Assembly: GCF_031202265.1 (NCBI RefSeq)
Contig: NZ_CP100604.1
Span: 4,260,501-4,324,500, forward strand
Direction: 5' to 3'
DNA from: Bradyrhizobium sp. Ash2021
Lineage (GTDB): Bacteria; Pseudomonadota; Alphaproteobacteria; Rhizobiales; Xanthobacteraceae
Length of the DNA stretch: 64,000 nucleotides
A program made the position numbers and the translations under genes. Positions 37,146 to 47,290 of the stretch are shown piece after piece; the stretch's first letter is position 1, and each line of letters begins with the position of its first letter. Below the pieces are notes generated by a model. That model ran no database searches and was not told the origin of the DNA. It was given only the letters and a program-made list of their open reading frames with translations.

Positions 37146-37655
37146 CCCGACGGGCAAATCAGTAAATCCTGTCCAGCCCCCTTACAAAAAATATTCCGCT
37201 TGTCGCGTCGGGCAAATCAGTGGTGTTTCTCCGCGCGTCTCACCCAGGAAGAGGGGCGGCTCGCGATCGTCACGAAACGCGCGGTGGGATGCGGTGGACG
37301 CGGAAGCTGCGACTGACGAGCGCGGCCGATGCGGACGGCGAAGTCGTGTGGTCCTGACGCCCCGATGCTGGCGTCAAGCTTCGCGGAAGTATTTGCGAAG
37401 TGACGGTGGCAAGAGAGCCGGTCGCCGGGGAGAGCGCGCTATAAGCCGTAAAACCATTGCGCAGGGAAGGCCGGATGTTCTCCGCTGAACCTGTATGCTC
37501 GTGTGCGCTTTCTTTTGTGCAAATTGCACGCGAGACCGCGGGTGCAGCGCGCACCCGGCTTTCCCTGCGCCCTCTGTTTTCGAGGGCGGAAGTTGAGATC
37601 AAAGCTCGGACGCGTGGCGTCGCGAGGATGCGGATTCATGTTGTGCAGGATGTAG
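37146..37655. repeat. Composite dispersed repeat, non-coding
   Basis: About 500 bases without a credible gene. A 13-bp direct repeat CGGGCAAATCAGT occurs at 37151-37163 and 37209-37221. The block after it has stop-poor frames on both strands and hairpins such as GAAGGCCGGATG and CGCGGGTGCAGCGCGCACCCG. I recall similar blocks scattered in Bradyrhizobium-type genomes, often wrongly annotated as small genes. Confidence 0.6.
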
Positions 37656-37660
37656 CAAGC

Positions 37661-38048
37661 CGTCATTGCGAGCCAACGGGTCGCGCGAATGCGCGCCCGA
37701 TGACAGGCTCCGCGAAGCAATCCATTGCTCCGCTTGCGCTGATAGATGGATTGCTTCGCTTCGCTCGCAATGACGCGGACAGGTCAGCGCTACCCCCAGT
37801 CGTCATCACCCGCGTATGCGGGTGATCCAGTATCCGAGAGACGTTGATGATAGAACCGAGACGCCGCAGCGTACTGGATGCCCCGCCTTCGCGGGGCATG
37901 ACAGCAGTGTTTGGGGCGGCTCTGTCAACGTCATTGCGAGGAGCGAAGCGACGAAGCAATCCATTCGTTCATTGCGTGGCGAGATGGATTGCTTCGCGGA
38001 GCCTGTCATCGGGCGCGCATTCGCGCGACCCGTTGGCTCGCAATGACG
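37661..38048. repeat. Perfect 65-bp inverted repeat enclosing another repeat family
   Basis: Arms 37661-37725 and 37984-38048 are identical reverse complements over 65 bases. Each is half of a palindromic element of about 115 bp (37661-37772 and 37929-38048) with the shared motif ATGGATTGCTTCGC. Between them (37798-37905) lies a different hairpin repeat with ATCACCCGC...GCGGGTGAT and CCCCGCCTTCGCGGGG. It fills the space between the helix-turn-helix gene and selO. Confidence 0.88.
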
Positions 38049-38051
38049 ATG

Positions 38052-39527
38052 CTACGTCCCGCAAAACGTCTGCAGCACGCGCTCGTCCGGCATCGGCGGA
38101 TCGGCATACGCCGCAAACGCCGGCTGATCCTCGAACGGCTTCGACAGCACCGTCAGCAATTCCTCGAACGGCGCGTAGTCGTCGTTATTCACAGCGGCCT
38201 GGATCACGGCCTCGACGCGATGGTTGCGCGGGATGAAGGCCGGATTGACCGCGCGCATTGCGGCCTGCCGTTCAGCGGCGGATTGCGGCTCATCCGCAAT
38301 GCGCTGGCGCCAGCGCACGGCCCATTCGTCGAACACTGCGGGATCGGTGAACTGTGCCCTGGCGCTGTCGTCGTCGGCATTGCCCGCGCCATCGCTCAGC
38401 CGACGGAAGGTCAGCGTAAAGTCGGCGTCGTTTTTCGCCATTGCATCGAGCAGATCCTGCACCAGCGCATCGTCGCCGTCCTGCGTGGTAAACAGGCCGA
38501 GCTTCCGGTGCCAGCCCGCGCCGAAGGCGGTCGTGAATTTCTCCGCGAATTCGCCGAGGATGAATTGCGCCTGTTCGATCGCCTTGTCCTTGTCGTCGGA
38601 GAACAGCGGCAGCAGGCATTCGGCCAGCCGCGTCAGGTTCCACAGCGCGATCCGGGGCTGGTTGGCATAGGCGTAGCGGCCCTGTTCGTCGATCGAGGAG
38701 AACACGGTGGCCGGGTTGTAGTCGTCCATGAACGCGCACGGGCCGTAGTCGATGGTCTCGCCGGAGATCGAGCAGTTGTCGGTGTTCATGACGCCGTGGA
38801 TGAAGCCGACCAAAAGCCAGCGCGCGACCAGATCGGCCTGGCGGGCGACGACGCCTTGCAGCAGCGCGTGATAGGGGCGCTCGGCCTTCGCGGCGTCCGG
38901 ATAATGCCTCGCAATGGCGTGGTCAGCGAGCTGCCGCACGCCGTCGGTATCGCCGCGGGCAGCAAAAAACTGGAAGGTGCCGACGCGGATGTGGCTGGCG
39001 GCGACGCGCGTGAGAACCGCGCCGGGCAGCATGGTCTCGCGCATCACGTTCTCGCCTGTGATGACGGCGGCGAGCGAGCGGGTGGTTGGAATGCCCAACG
39101 CGAACATCGCCTCGCTGACGATGTATTCGCGCAGCACGGGGCCGAGCGCGGCGCGGCCATCGCCCCGGCGCGAGAATGGCGTTGGTCCCGAGCCCTTGAG
39201 CTGGATGTCGCGGCGGACGCCGTCCTTGTCGATGACTTCGCCGAGCAGGATGGCGCGGCCGTCGCCGAGCTGCGGCACGAATTGCCCGAACTGATGGCCG
39301 GCATAGGCCATCGCGATCGGGTCGGCGCCGTCGGGGACGCGCTTGCCGGCGAGGATCTCGGCCCCTTCCGGGGTGGCCAGCAGGTCCGGGTCGAGGCCGA
39401 GCTGGACGGCGAGCGGCCGGTTCAGTTTGATCAGCCGGGGGGAGGCGACCGGAGTCGGCGCCACCCGGGCGAAAAAGTTCGCCGGCAGGGCCGCGTAGGT
39501 GTTCTGGAACGGGAAATGAACGGTCAT
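38052..39527 (-). CDS. selO: Protein adenylyltransferase SelO (YdiU family)
   Basis: The 491-residue pseudokinase transfers AMP to hydroxyl side chains of target proteins and is linked to redox stress. Family motifs are [26 protein letters not shown] and [21 protein letters not shown] near the N-terminus, and [24 protein letters not shown] in the nucleotide/metal region. The C-terminus ends CGT, with Cys third from the end, where the vertebrate protein has selenocysteine. I chose the ATG at 39527, since the upstream frame has no family similarity. Its stop is three bases from the 65-bp repeat arm. Confidence 0.93.
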   Translation of the reverse strand: MTVHFPFQNTYAALPANFFARVAPTPVASPRLIKLNRPLAVQLGLDPDLLATPEGAEILAGKRVPDGADPIAMAYAGHQFGQFVPQLGDGRAILLGEVIDKDGVRRDIQLKGSGPTPFSRRGDGRAALGPVLREYIVSEAMFALGIPTTRSLAAVITGENVMRETMLPGAVLTRVAASHIRVGTFQFFAARGDTDGVRQLADHAIARHYPDAAKAERPYHALLQGVVARQADLVARWLLVGFIHGVMNTDNCSISGETIDYGPCAFMDDYNPATVFSSIDEQGRYAYANQPRIALWNLTRLAECLLPLFSDDKDKAIEQAQFILGEFAEKFTTAFGAGWHRKLGLFTTQDGDDALVQDLLDAMAKNDADFTLTFRRLSDGAGNADDDSARAQFTDPAVFDEWAVRWRQRIADEPQSAAERQAAMRAVNPAFIPRNHRVEAVIQAAVNNDDYAPFEELLTVLSKPFEDQPAFAAYADPPMPDERVLQTFCGT

Positions 39528-39722
39528 GAGCAACAAGATAGGCGCGCCTGGGGAATAGGCAAAGGGTTGAAGTCCGGCGGGTTCAAAACGCCGCTTTTGG
39601 GGCCAAAACGGCCCCGGCGCTGGTTGCCGCGCCTGACCTCGTCGGGTAAACCCTGCCGCACTTCGGGCAGGCCCTTTGGGCCGCTCGATTCTACCCCTCA
39701 AATATCTGTTTTTGGAAATTCC

Positions 39723-41498
39723 ATGCATCGCTACCGGTCACACACATGCGGCGCGCTCCGCGACAGCGACATCGACCAGACCGCCCGGCTGTCGGGCTGG
39801 TGCCATCGGATCCGCGACCATGGCGGCGTGCTGTTCATCGATTTGCGCGACCATTACGGCCTGACGCAATGCGTCGCCGACCCGGATTCCCCGGCGTTCA
39901 AGGACGCCGAAAAACTGCGCTCGGAATGGGTGGTGCGGATCGACGGCAAGGTGCGCCGCCGTCCTGATGGCACCGATAATCCGGAACTGCCGACCGGCGC
40001 GGTCGAGCTTTACATCAGCGAGATCGAGGTGCTCGGACCGGCGGCCGAACTGCCGTTGCCGGTGTTCGGCGACCAGGAATATCCTGAAGATATAAGGCTT
40101 AAGTACCGTTTCCTCGACCTTCGTCGCGAGAAACTGCACCAGAACATCATGACCCGCGGCGAGATCGTCGATTCGATGCGCAAGCGGATGAAGGAGCAGG
40201 GATTTTTTGAATTCCAGACCCCGATCCTGACGGCCTCCTCGCCAGAAGGCGCGCGCGACTTCCTGGTTCCGTCCCGCATCCATCCCGGCAAGTTCTACGC
40301 GCTGCCGCAGGCGCCGCAGCAGTACAAGCAGCTCCTGATGATGTCGGGCTTCGACCGCTATTTCCAGATCGCGCCTTGCTTCCGCGACGAGGACCCGCGC
40401 GCCGACCGTCTGCCGGGCGAGTTTTACCAGCTCGATGTCGAGATGAGCTTTGTCACCCAGGACGACGTATTCGCGGCGATGGAACCCGTCATCACCGGCG
40501 TGTTCGAGGATTTTGCCAAGGGCAAGCCGGTCACCAAGGGCTGGCCGCGGATTCCCTTCGCCGAAGCCCTGCGCAAATATGGCAGCGACAAGCCCGATTT
40601 GCGCAACCCGATCATCATGCAGGACGTCTCCGAGCACTTTCGCGGCTCCGGCTTCAGGGTGTTTGCGCGGATGCTGGAAGACCCCAGGAACCAGGTCTGG
40701 GCGATTCCCGGTACCGGCGGCGGGTCGCGCGCGTTCTGCGACCGCATGAACTCCTGGGCGCAGGGCGAGGGCCAGCCCGGCCTCGGCTACATCATGTGGC
40801 GCGAGGGCGGCGAGGGCGCGGGTCCGCTCGCCAACAACATCGGCGCTGAGCGGACCGCGGCGATCCGTACCCAGCTCGGGCTGAAGGAGGGCGATGCAGC
40901 GTTCTTCGTCGCCGGCGATCCCGACAAATTCTGGAAGTTTTCAGGCCTGGCGCGAACCAAGCTCGGCGAAGAGCTGAACCTGATCGACAAGGACCGGTTC
41001 GAGCTCGCCTGGGTCGTCGACTTCCCGATGTACGAATATGACGAGACCGAGAAGAAGGTCGACTTCTCGCACAACCCGTTCTCGATGCCGCAGGGTGGCC
41101 TCGACGCGCTCAACGGGCAGGACCCGCTGACCATCAAGGCGTTCCAGTACGACATCACCTGCAACGGCTACGAGATCGCGTCCGGCGGTATCCGCAACCA
41201 CCGCCCCGAGGCGATGGTGAAGGCGTTCGAGATCGCGGGCTATGGCGAGAAAGACGTCGTCGAGCGTTTTGGCGGCATGTACCGCGCCTTCCAGTACGGT
41301 GCGCCGCCGCATGGCGGCATGGCAGCGGGCGTCGACCGCATCGTCATGCTGCTCTGCGGCACCACCAATTTGCGCGAAATCTCGCTATTCCCGATGAACC
41401 AGCAGGCCATGGACCTACTGATGGGAGCGCCGTCAGACGTCGCGCCGAAGCAGCTGCGCGAGCTTCACATCCGGCTCAATCTGCCGGACAAGGGCTAA
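39723..41498 (+). CDS. aspS: Aspartyl-tRNA synthetase
   Basis: The 591-residue class II synthetase charges tRNA-Asp; alphaproteobacterial enzymes of this type often also charge tRNA-Asn. It has the N-terminal anticodon-binding OB fold ([20 protein letters not shown]), motif 2 FRDED, the bacterial GAD insertion, and motif 3 [15 protein letters not shown]. The ATG at 39723 is the family start. The open frame runs 604 codons further upstream, but that stretch is selO antisense and repeat DNA. A diverged copy of its last 24 codons lies at 43602-43676. Confidence 0.97.
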   Translation: MHRYRSHTCGALRDSDIDQTARLSGWCHRIRDHGGVLFIDLRDHYGLTQCVADPDSPAFKDAEKLRSEWVVRIDGKVRRRPDGTDNPELPTGAVELYISEIEVLGPAAELPLPVFGDQEYPEDIRLKYRFLDLRREKLHQNIMTRGEIVDSMRKRMKEQGFFEFQTPILTASSPEGARDFLVPSRIHPGKFYALPQAPQQYKQLLMMSGFDRYFQIAPCFRDEDPRADRLPGEFYQLDVEMSFVTQDDVFAAMEPVITGVFEDFAKGKPVTKGWPRIPFAEALRKYGSDKPDLRNPIIMQDVSEHFRGSGFRVFARMLEDPRNQVWAIPGTGGGSRAFCDRMNSWAQGEGQPGLGYIMWREGGEGAGPLANNIGAERTAAIRTQLGLKEGDAAFFVAGDPDKFWKFSGLARTKLGEELNLIDKDRFELAWVVDFPMYEYDETEKKVDFSHNPFSMPQGGLDALNGQDPLTIKAFQYDITCNGYEIASGGIRNHRPEAMVKAFEIAGYGEKDVVERFGGMYRAFQYGAPPHGGMAAGVDRIVMLLCGTTNLREISLFPMNQQAMDLLMGAPSDVAPKQLRELHIRLNLPDKG

Positions 41499-41500
41499 GT

Positions 41501-43471
41501 TCACCGCGTGGTCGAGGCCTCCACCTGAAATTGCGCCAGCGCCGTCAGCGGGTCGATTTTCAGCACCTGGATCAGCTGCATCGCCGGGACCTTGCCGTGC
41601 GGCGTGAGCTTGAGCGTCAGCGTTCCCTTCGGGCTCTCGACGAAGCCGGCGAGCGCGTCGGCGAGCGCCGCCACGTCCGGATTGGTCGTTGCCGCATCCG
41701 CGGTGCTGGCCTTGATGTCGTCAATGACGGCGCGGCTCGCTTCGTCGGGGCTGAGGTTCTGCGTCCGCGCATATTGCGCGATCGCGAGGTCGACGCCGCC
41801 GAGGTCCCGCAGCGTAAGTTCGATGGTCCCGGCCTCGATTTGCGCCGCCATGTTGGCCGCCTGCGCCGGATTGATCGAGAATGCGCCCCGCGGCACGTTG
41901 GCGAATGCGACACGCGCGGTGGCCTTCAACAGGTTGCCGACTTCGAGCGACACGGGTTCCAGTACGAAGGTGTGCGGCGCTTCGGTCCAGGCCGCGCCGA
42001 GATCGAAGTCGATCGCCGCAATGTTCATCCCGGCCGCAACCAGCATCGGGGCGTCGGCCGCTTCGATCGGGGTGGTCAGCTTCGCCACCAAGTGCGCCTG
42101 GCTCGGGATCGGACCGACAAACTGGCCCCAGTCCAGGCTGAGTGTGTCGACGTTGACCAGCTTGTCGGTGTTTTTGAAGGGCGCGACGAGGCCCTTTACC
42201 TCGGCGCCCTGGATCAGCGGCAACAGCGCCAGCGCCTGGTCCGGCCCGGGCCGTTGCGCGGCGAACTGCGCCGCCGTTCGCATCAAATTGGAGATGTCGA
42301 GGGATTTCAGCGCGAAACGTCCGACCTTGACCGGACCCTTCGGCGAACGCGTATCGAGGCCTTCGAAAGCAAGTTCGCCGATCTTGCCGCTTTCCATGTT
42401 GAACCGCATTGCTGCGAGCTTCAGCGGACCCTGCGGCGTCTCGACCGAGAGCCCGCGCATCTCGGCATTTCCGATTCGGACGCCCTCATGGAGCTTGGCC
42501 ACCTTCTCCATCATCTCGCGCGCTTGCGCCGGCGTCGGCGGCGCGGCGCCGGCCGGCGGTATCATCGCCAGCAGCGCCGGCAGTTGCAGCCGCGATGGCC
42601 TGAGCCCGACGTCATCGATGGTCATGCCGTCGATCCGCATCGTCAGGCCTTGCCCGGACGTGACGATATAGGGACCAGCCGAGATCTGCCGGTAAGCGCG
42701 GTAATAGCGGTCGTCGTTGGCCTTCTGCGGATCGAACATGGCCGCAGCTGCGCTGATATCGACCTCATACGAGGCGATATTTGCAAGGCTGCCGGTCATG
42801 TTCTCCGTCTTGCCCGCCTGCTGCATCGCGACGTTGAAAACGACCCCATCGACCTTCGTGACGTCGATCTTGCCGTCCTTGATGCCCTGCATCGCAAAGC
42901 CCGAATACGTAAACTCGCCTCCGCCCGGCGTCGCGGCGGCGAAGTTCATGGTTCCGGCAAGGCTGGGGGCCGTGATCGACGAGGCGGTGATGGTCGCGAA
43001 TTGCTCGAGGGCGAAGCGGTAGACGTCGACAAAGGACGAGGAAGCCGGTGGCCGTTGCAGGCTGGCGGGACCGGAATAATCCTTCAAGGTGATCCGTGGC
43101 ACCTTGTAAGTGAGATTCAAGCCGGGGCTGGCCATCGCCAGGCCGGCCTCGATGTCGGTGGCTTCGATGGTGTTGGCGGCGAATCGCGTCGGGTTCGGCT
43201 GGCTGACGCCTGCAGCCGTAACGCTCGCAATCTTGACGCTGACCGGAGGTTGCGCGGCGGTTTCACCGGCAATGTCTGCGACCGTCACGGTGCGGTTCAA
43301 CAGGTCGAACGACACCTTGCCATGGCTTGCCTTGCCGCCGGTGGCGCGGATCTGCTCGAACGCGGCCTCGACCTCGCCGGCGACCCGATGCTGCATGTAG
43401 AACTGGAGGCCGAAGAAAGCGCCCACTGCGATCACGATCGCGGCAGCCAGACCCATCCGTATCTTTACCAT
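41501..43471 (-). CDS. Large membrane-anchored protein of unknown function
   Basis: The 656-residue protein has one N-terminal hydrophobic segment (residues about 6-24, GLAAAIVIAVGAFFGLQFY) as anchor or signal. A long beta-rich periplasmic part contains repeated statements of 'scalar product' type strands (VTVADIAGETAAQPPVSVKI, GPVKVGRFALKSLDISNLM, GTIELTLRDLGGVDLAI). The architecture recalls AsmA or DUF945-like proteins (weak inference). The start at 43471 places the anchor at the N-terminus. The gene is convergent with aspS, with only two bases between stops. It is flanked on both sides by copies of the aspS 3' end. Confidence 0.8.
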   Translation of the reverse strand: MVKIRMGLAAAIVIAVGAFFGLQFYMQHRVAGEVEAAFEQIRATGGKASHGKVSFDLLNRTVTVADIAGETAAQPPVSVKIASVTAAGVSQPNPTRFAANTIEATDIEAGLAMASPGLNLTYKVPRITLKDYSGPASLQRPPASSSFVDVYRFALEQFATITASSITAPSLAGTMNFAAATPGGGEFTYSGFAMQGIKDGKIDVTKVDGVVFNVAMQQAGKTENMTGSLANIASYEVDISAAAAMFDPQKANDDRYYRAYRQISAGPYIVTSGQGLTMRIDGMTIDDVGLRPSRLQLPALLAMIPPAGAAPPTPAQAREMMEKVAKLHEGVRIGNAEMRGLSVETPQGPLKLAAMRFNMESGKIGELAFEGLDTRSPKGPVKVGRFALKSLDISNLMRTAAQFAAQRPGPDQALALLPLIQGAEVKGLVAPFKNTDKLVNVDTLSLDWGQFVGPIPSQAHLVAKLTTPIEAADAPMLVAAGMNIAAIDFDLGAAWTEAPHTFVLEPVSLEVGNLLKATARVAFANVPRGAFSINPAQAANMAAQIEAGTIELTLRDLGGVDLAIAQYARTQNLSPDEASRAVIDDIKASTADAATTNPDVAALADALAGFVESPKGTLTLKLTPHGKVPAMQLIQVLKIDPLTALAQFQVEASTTR

Positions 43472-43550
43472 TCGGTCAACTCCGGTTGGCGATTGTGCAG
43501 GGGGCAATTTGTCATATTGTCGGTCGAATGACCGGATGAGGGAGGAGCAT

Positions 43551-43676
43551 GTGCTGGCGGCATCGACAATTTGCGTCGATCGGCCAGTTGCTGGCCTGTT
43601 GATGGGTAAACCGTCGGATGTTGCATCCAAGCGGTTGCTCGTGCTTCACATCCGGCTCAATCTGCCGGAAAGCTGA
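43551..43676 (+). pseudogene. Duplicated, diverged aspS 3' end (41-codon frame)
   Basis: The frame from a GTG at 43551 (GGAGGAG upstream) to a TGA at 43674-43676 ends LLMGKPSDVASKRLLVLHIR followed by LNLPES. The aspS end reads [20 protein letters not shown] then LNLPDKG. A 27-base core is identical (43643-43669 against 41462-41488), in the same orientation 2.2 kb apart. The first 16 codons have no aspS similarity. It may be a relic of duplication or insertion, or a translated micropeptide given the strong ribosome-binding site. Confidence 0.75.
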
Positions 43677-43732
43677 CCTCTTCTGGACGTAGCCAAGAAA
43701 CAAAGTTCGGGGTCGGAAACGCGGGAGTACGT

Positions 43733-46042
43733 ATGACGTCCTATTCTGAAGATCTTGATTCCGCGGCACTGGCGTACCATCGGCTGCCGCGACCAGGCAA
43801 GCTCGAGATCCAGGCGACCAAGCCGCTCGCGAACCAGCGCGATCTCGCGCTGGCCTACACGCCGGGCGTCGCGGCCGCCTGCATGGAGATCGCCAAAAAC
43901 CCCGCCGAAGCCGCTTCCCTGACCACCCGCGCCAATCTGGTCGCCGTGGTCTCCAACGGCACCGCGGTTTTGGGCCTCGGCAATATCGGCCCGTTGGCCT
44001 CCAAGCCGGTCATGGAGGGCAAGGCGGTCCTGTTCAAGAAGTTCGCCGGCATCGACGTGTTCGACATCGAAATCGCCGCCGACACCATCGAGCGCGTGGT
44101 CGAGACGGTCGCAGCGCTGGAGCCGACCTTCGGCGGCATCAATCTCGAGGACATCAGGGGGCCGGAGTGTTTCGAGATCGAGGCGCAGCTCAAGGCGCGC
44201 ATGAAGATCCCGGTATTCCACGACGACCAGCATGGCACCGCCATCATCGTCGGCGCCGCGATCACCAATGCGCTGCGGCTGAACGGCAAGAAGCTGGAAG
44301 ACATCAAGATCGTCTGTTCCGGCGCGGGCGCCGCAGCGATCGCCTGTCTCAATCTGTTGGTGTCGCTGGGCGCGCAACGCAAGAACATCTGGGTCTGCGA
44401 TATCGACGGCCTCGTGTATGAGGGCCGCAACACGCTGATGGACCGCTGGAAGGCGGTCTATGTGCAGAAGACCGACAAGCGCACGCTGGGCGATGTGATC
44501 GGCGGCGCCGACATCTTCCTGGGGTTGTCAGCGCCAAACGTGCTGAAGCCGGAGATGGTCAAGGCGATGGCGGACCAGCCGCTGGTGATGGCGCTCGCAA
44601 ACCCGGATCCGGAAATCATGCCGGACGAGGCGCGCAAAGCCCGCCCCGACGCGATGATCTGCACCGGACGATCGGACTTCCCGAACCAGGTCAACAACGT
44701 CCTGTGCTTCCCGTTCATCTTCCGCGGCGCGCTCGATGTCGGCGCCACCGCGATCAACGAGGAGATGAAGCATGCGGCGGTCGATGCCATCGCCCAGCTC
44801 GCGCGCGATCCGCCGTCGGATGCGGTCGCGCATGGTTTCGAGGCCGGCGAGACGCAGGGTTTCGGGCCGGGTTCGCTGATCCCGAGTCCGTTCGATCCGC
44901 GCCTGATCCTGCGCATTGCGCCGGCGGTGGCGAAGGCGGCGATGGATTCCGGCGTGGCGACGCGGCCGATCAATAATTTCGACGAATATTGCGCCCAGCT
45001 TCAGCGCTATGCGTTCCGTTCCGGCCTGACCATGAAGCCGGTATTCGCGAAGGCCAAGACCCAGCCGGTCCGTGTGATCTACGCCGAGGGTGAGGACGAG
45101 CGCGTGCTGCGCGCGACGCAGGTGGTGCTGGAGGAGAAACTGGCGCGGCCGATTTTGGTGGGCCGTCCCTCGGTGGTCGAGGCGCGCATCAAGCGGTTCG
45201 GCCTTGCGATCAAGGCTGGCAGGGATTTCGACCTCATCAATCCCGAGGACGATCCGCGCTATCGCTCCTATGTGACGTCCTATATCGAGGTCGCCGGCCG
45301 GTGCGGCGTCACGCCGGATGCGGCGCGCACGGTGGTGCGCACCAACAACACCGTGATCGCGGCGCTCGCCGTGGTGCGCGGCGAAGCCGACGCCATGCTG
45401 TGCGGCGTCGAGGGCGGCTACATGAGCCATCTGCGCCATGTGCGCGAGATCATCGGCTTCCTGCCGGGGGTCAGCGATTATGCGGCGCTGGCGCTGATGA
45501 TCACAAGCAAAGGCGCCTATTTCATCGCCGACACCCAGGTGCGGCCGAACCCGAGCGCGGAGGAATTGGCGGAGATGGCGTCGCTGGCGGCGATCCATGT
45601 CCAGCGCTTCAATTTCAAGCCCAGAATAGCGTTCGTGTCGCATTCCGACTTCGGAAGCTATGACACGGACTCCTCGCGCAAGATGCGCCGGGCCACCCAG
45701 CTTCTGAAGGAGAAGCATCCGGAGATCGAGGCGGACGGAGAAATGCAGGCCGATACCGCATTGTCGGCGGTGGCGCGGAAGCTCGTGCTGCCGCAATCGA
45801 GGCTGGAAGGCGAGGCCAACATCCTGATCATGCCGAATCTCGATGCCGCCAACATCGCCTACCAGACGATCAAGGTGTTGGCGGACGCGCTTCCCGTTGG
45901 CCCGATCCTGATCGGGCCGGCGCGCCCCGCGCACATTCTCACGCCCGGGGTGACCGCGCGCGGCGTTCTCAACATGACCGCGGTGGCTGCGGTCGAAGCC
46001 CAGGAGCGTGCCGGCCGCCAGCAGCCGACCCTGTTTGGTTAG
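43733..46042 (+). CDS. maeB: NADP-dependent malic enzyme with C-terminal phosphotransacetylase-like domain
   Basis: The 769-residue enzyme decarboxylates malate to pyruvate, supplying NADPH and pyruvate. The N-terminal malic part runs to about residue 430 ([54 protein letters not shown]). The C-terminal 330 residues resemble phosphotransacetylase ([20 protein letters not shown]) and act as an allosteric domain in MaeB-type enzymes. GGGAG lies six bases before the ATG. In rhizobia such enzymes serve dicarboxylate use. Confidence 0.95.
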   Translation: MTSYSEDLDSAALAYHRLPRPGKLEIQATKPLANQRDLALAYTPGVAAACMEIAKNPAEAASLTTRANLVAVVSNGTAVLGLGNIGPLASKPVMEGKAVLFKKFAGIDVFDIEIAADTIERVVETVAALEPTFGGINLEDIRGPECFEIEAQLKARMKIPVFHDDQHGTAIIVGAAITNALRLNGKKLEDIKIVCSGAGAAAIACLNLLVSLGAQRKNIWVCDIDGLVYEGRNTLMDRWKAVYVQKTDKRTLGDVIGGADIFLGLSAPNVLKPEMVKAMADQPLVMALANPDPEIMPDEARKARPDAMICTGRSDFPNQVNNVLCFPFIFRGALDVGATAINEEMKHAAVDAIAQLARDPPSDAVAHGFEAGETQGFGPGSLIPSPFDPRLILRIAPAVAKAAMDSGVATRPINNFDEYCAQLQRYAFRSGLTMKPVFAKAKTQPVRVIYAEGEDERVLRATQVVLEEKLARPILVGRPSVVEARIKRFGLAIKAGRDFDLINPEDDPRYRSYVTSYIEVAGRCGVTPDAARTVVRTNNTVIAALAVVRGEADAMLCGVEGGYMSHLRHVREIIGFLPGVSDYAALALMITSKGAYFIADTQVRPNPSAEELAEMASLAAIHVQRFNFKPRIAFVSHSDFGSYDTDSSRKMRRATQLLKEKHPEIEADGEMQADTALSAVARKLVLPQSRLEGEANILIMPNLDAANIAYQTIKVLADALPVGPILIGPARPAHILTPGVTARGVLNMTAVAAVEAQERAGRQQPTLFG

Positions 46043-46170
46043 TTCAAATCAAATGGCTCGGGTCGCCGGCGGTTTCGATTTGTTCGTTTGAAAAGCGCAG
46101 GCGAAACGCCCATAATCGTTTCGCTCCGCCGCTTGCGATTTTGCGCATTGCCATTGAGTGAGGCCGACCC

Positions 46171-46623
46171 ATGCCAGCATTGATTACTTTCGGGCGAATT
46201 TTGTTCGCCGTGCTCTTTATCTATTCGGGAGCAGCCAAACTTTTCGACGTTCAGTCAACGGCACAGGCAATTGCGAGCAAAGTCATTATCCCCGGGCTGC
46301 TCGATCCCTACATATTGCAGCTCGAAACCATGACAAACATGAAGATGCCGCAACTGCTGGCACTGTCCGTCGGCTCGTTCGAGGTCATTGCGGGCTTGAT
46401 GATCGCGCTCAATTTCGGCGCAAGATTCTTTGCAATTCTGCTGATCCTGTTCGTGCTGGTGGTCACCTTCTATTTCCACGATTTCTGGAATCCCGCGAGC
46501 CCGGACCGGGACAAGGCGATTATCGATGCGCTGAAAAACCTGTCGATCATCGGCGCGCTGTTCATCATCGCGGGCTATGGCCGCGGGCCACGATCGTCGG
46601 AGCCGATTTACGGGGACGCGTAG
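46171..46623 (+). CDS. DoxX family membrane protein
   Basis: The 150-residue inner-membrane protein has four hydrophobic segments (about residues 3-22, 50-70, 78-98 and 112-130) and the DoxX-type opening TFGRILFAVLFIYSGAAKLFD. Proteins of this family are small quinone- or redox-linked membrane proteins of poorly known role. GAGG lies eight bases before the ATG. It is followed by a dispersed repeat and probably forms its own transcript. Confidence 0.85.
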   Translation: MPALITFGRILFAVLFIYSGAAKLFDVQSTAQAIASKVIIPGLLDPYILQLETMTNMKMPQLLALSVGSFEVIAGLMIALNFGARFFAILLILFVLVVTFYFHDFWNPASPDRDKAIIDALKNLSIIGALFIIAGYGRGPRSSEPIYGDA

Positions 46624-46624
46624 T

Positions 46625-46680
46625 AGCGTTTTCGAGCGAAAGCCTGCCCCGGACTTGATCCGGGGTGGATAGCGGTTCGC
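46625..46680. repeat. Dispersed intergenic repeat, copy 2 of 3
   Basis: Same element as at 17421-17472: GTTTTCGAGCGAAAGCCTGC, then a CCCCGGA...TCCGGGG hairpin and GGATAGCGGT. It lies directly after the DoxX stop, between convergent genes. Confidence 0.75.
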
Positions 46681-46709
46681 ATAAAGCAAACGCGCAAAAA
46701 CAAAGGGTT

Positions 46710-47267
46710 TCAGGCGCTGCGCCGCCACGGCGTGACGCTGACGTCATGGGCCGGGTCGAGCATTTGCGGCTCGCCGGCCTTAAGGCCATGCGCGGCCAGT
46801 ATCTGCTGCGGCGTGCGCGCGGGCACGCCGGGGAAGCAGGGCTCTCCGTCCGGCAGCCGCACGTGCGGCGCCAGCGAGAGCCAAAAGGTGTCGTAGCGGT
46901 CCATGAACATCCCGAACACGTAGGGACCGCCGATGATCGCGATGGTGCCGGAATCAACGCCGGCGCGATCGCAGGCGGCTTCGAACGATGCACCCGTCGG
47001 ATTCCACAGGGTGGCCTTGGGATTGGCCGGGTCGGGCGCGATCGCGCGCACATTCCGGGTCAGGACGACCCGCTTCCGCTTCGGCGAGTTCGGCTGGTCT
47101 TCGTAGGAATTGCGGCCGTGCACGATCAGGTCGGCATGGTCGAGGGCGGCGGTGAAGAACCGCTTGTCGCCGTCAAACTTCAATCCTTCCGGCATCACGC
47201 GATCGGCATTAGCCAGCATGCCGTCGCCCGACACGATGACGTAACCCTCAATGCGCAGCGCCGGCAC
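46710..47267 (-). CDS. Dihydrofolate reductase / RibD C-terminal domain family protein
   Basis: The protein has about 185 residues with a Rossmann-like RibD_C fold: LRIEGYVIVSGDGMLANADRVMP, then LIVHGRNSYEDQPN, VVLTRN and IAIIGGPYVFGMFM. Such proteins are NAD(P)H-dependent reductases of pterin- or flavin-like compounds; the substrate is unknown. I place the start at the GTG at 47267, giving VPALRIEGYVIVSGDG. No strong ribosome-binding site helps, and the frame stays open into the upstream deacetylase gene, so the start is uncertain. The gene follows the deacetylase by 23 bases. Confidence 0.8.
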   Translation of the reverse strand: MPALRIEGYVIVSGDGMLANADRVMPEGLKFDGDKRFFTAALDHADLIVHGRNSYEDQPNSPKRKRVVLTRNVRAIAPDPANPKATLWNPTGASFEAACDRAGVDSGTIAIIGGPYVFGMFMDRYDTFWLSLAPHVRLPDGEPCFPGVPARTPQQILAAHGLKAGEPQMLDPAHDVSVTPWRRSA

Positions 47268-47290
47268 AGGCTTGTCGAGCTGTGAACCGA

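Noticed and set aside
37294..37825. Two small frames (64 and 122 codons) in the repeat cluster
   Set aside because: They consist of dispersed repeat sequence, with Arg-rich composition and shared pieces that recur in other copies of the repeats. No ribosome-binding site or domain supports them.
37020..38050. Possible CRISPR array
   Set aside because: Repeats here are palindromes of several families with irregular spacing and no uniform repeat-spacer pattern, and no cas genes are in the window.
37911..39722. Upstream extension of the aspS reading frame by 604 codons
   Set aside because: The extension runs antisense to selO and through repeat DNA, and aspS family proteins begin at the Met at 39723.
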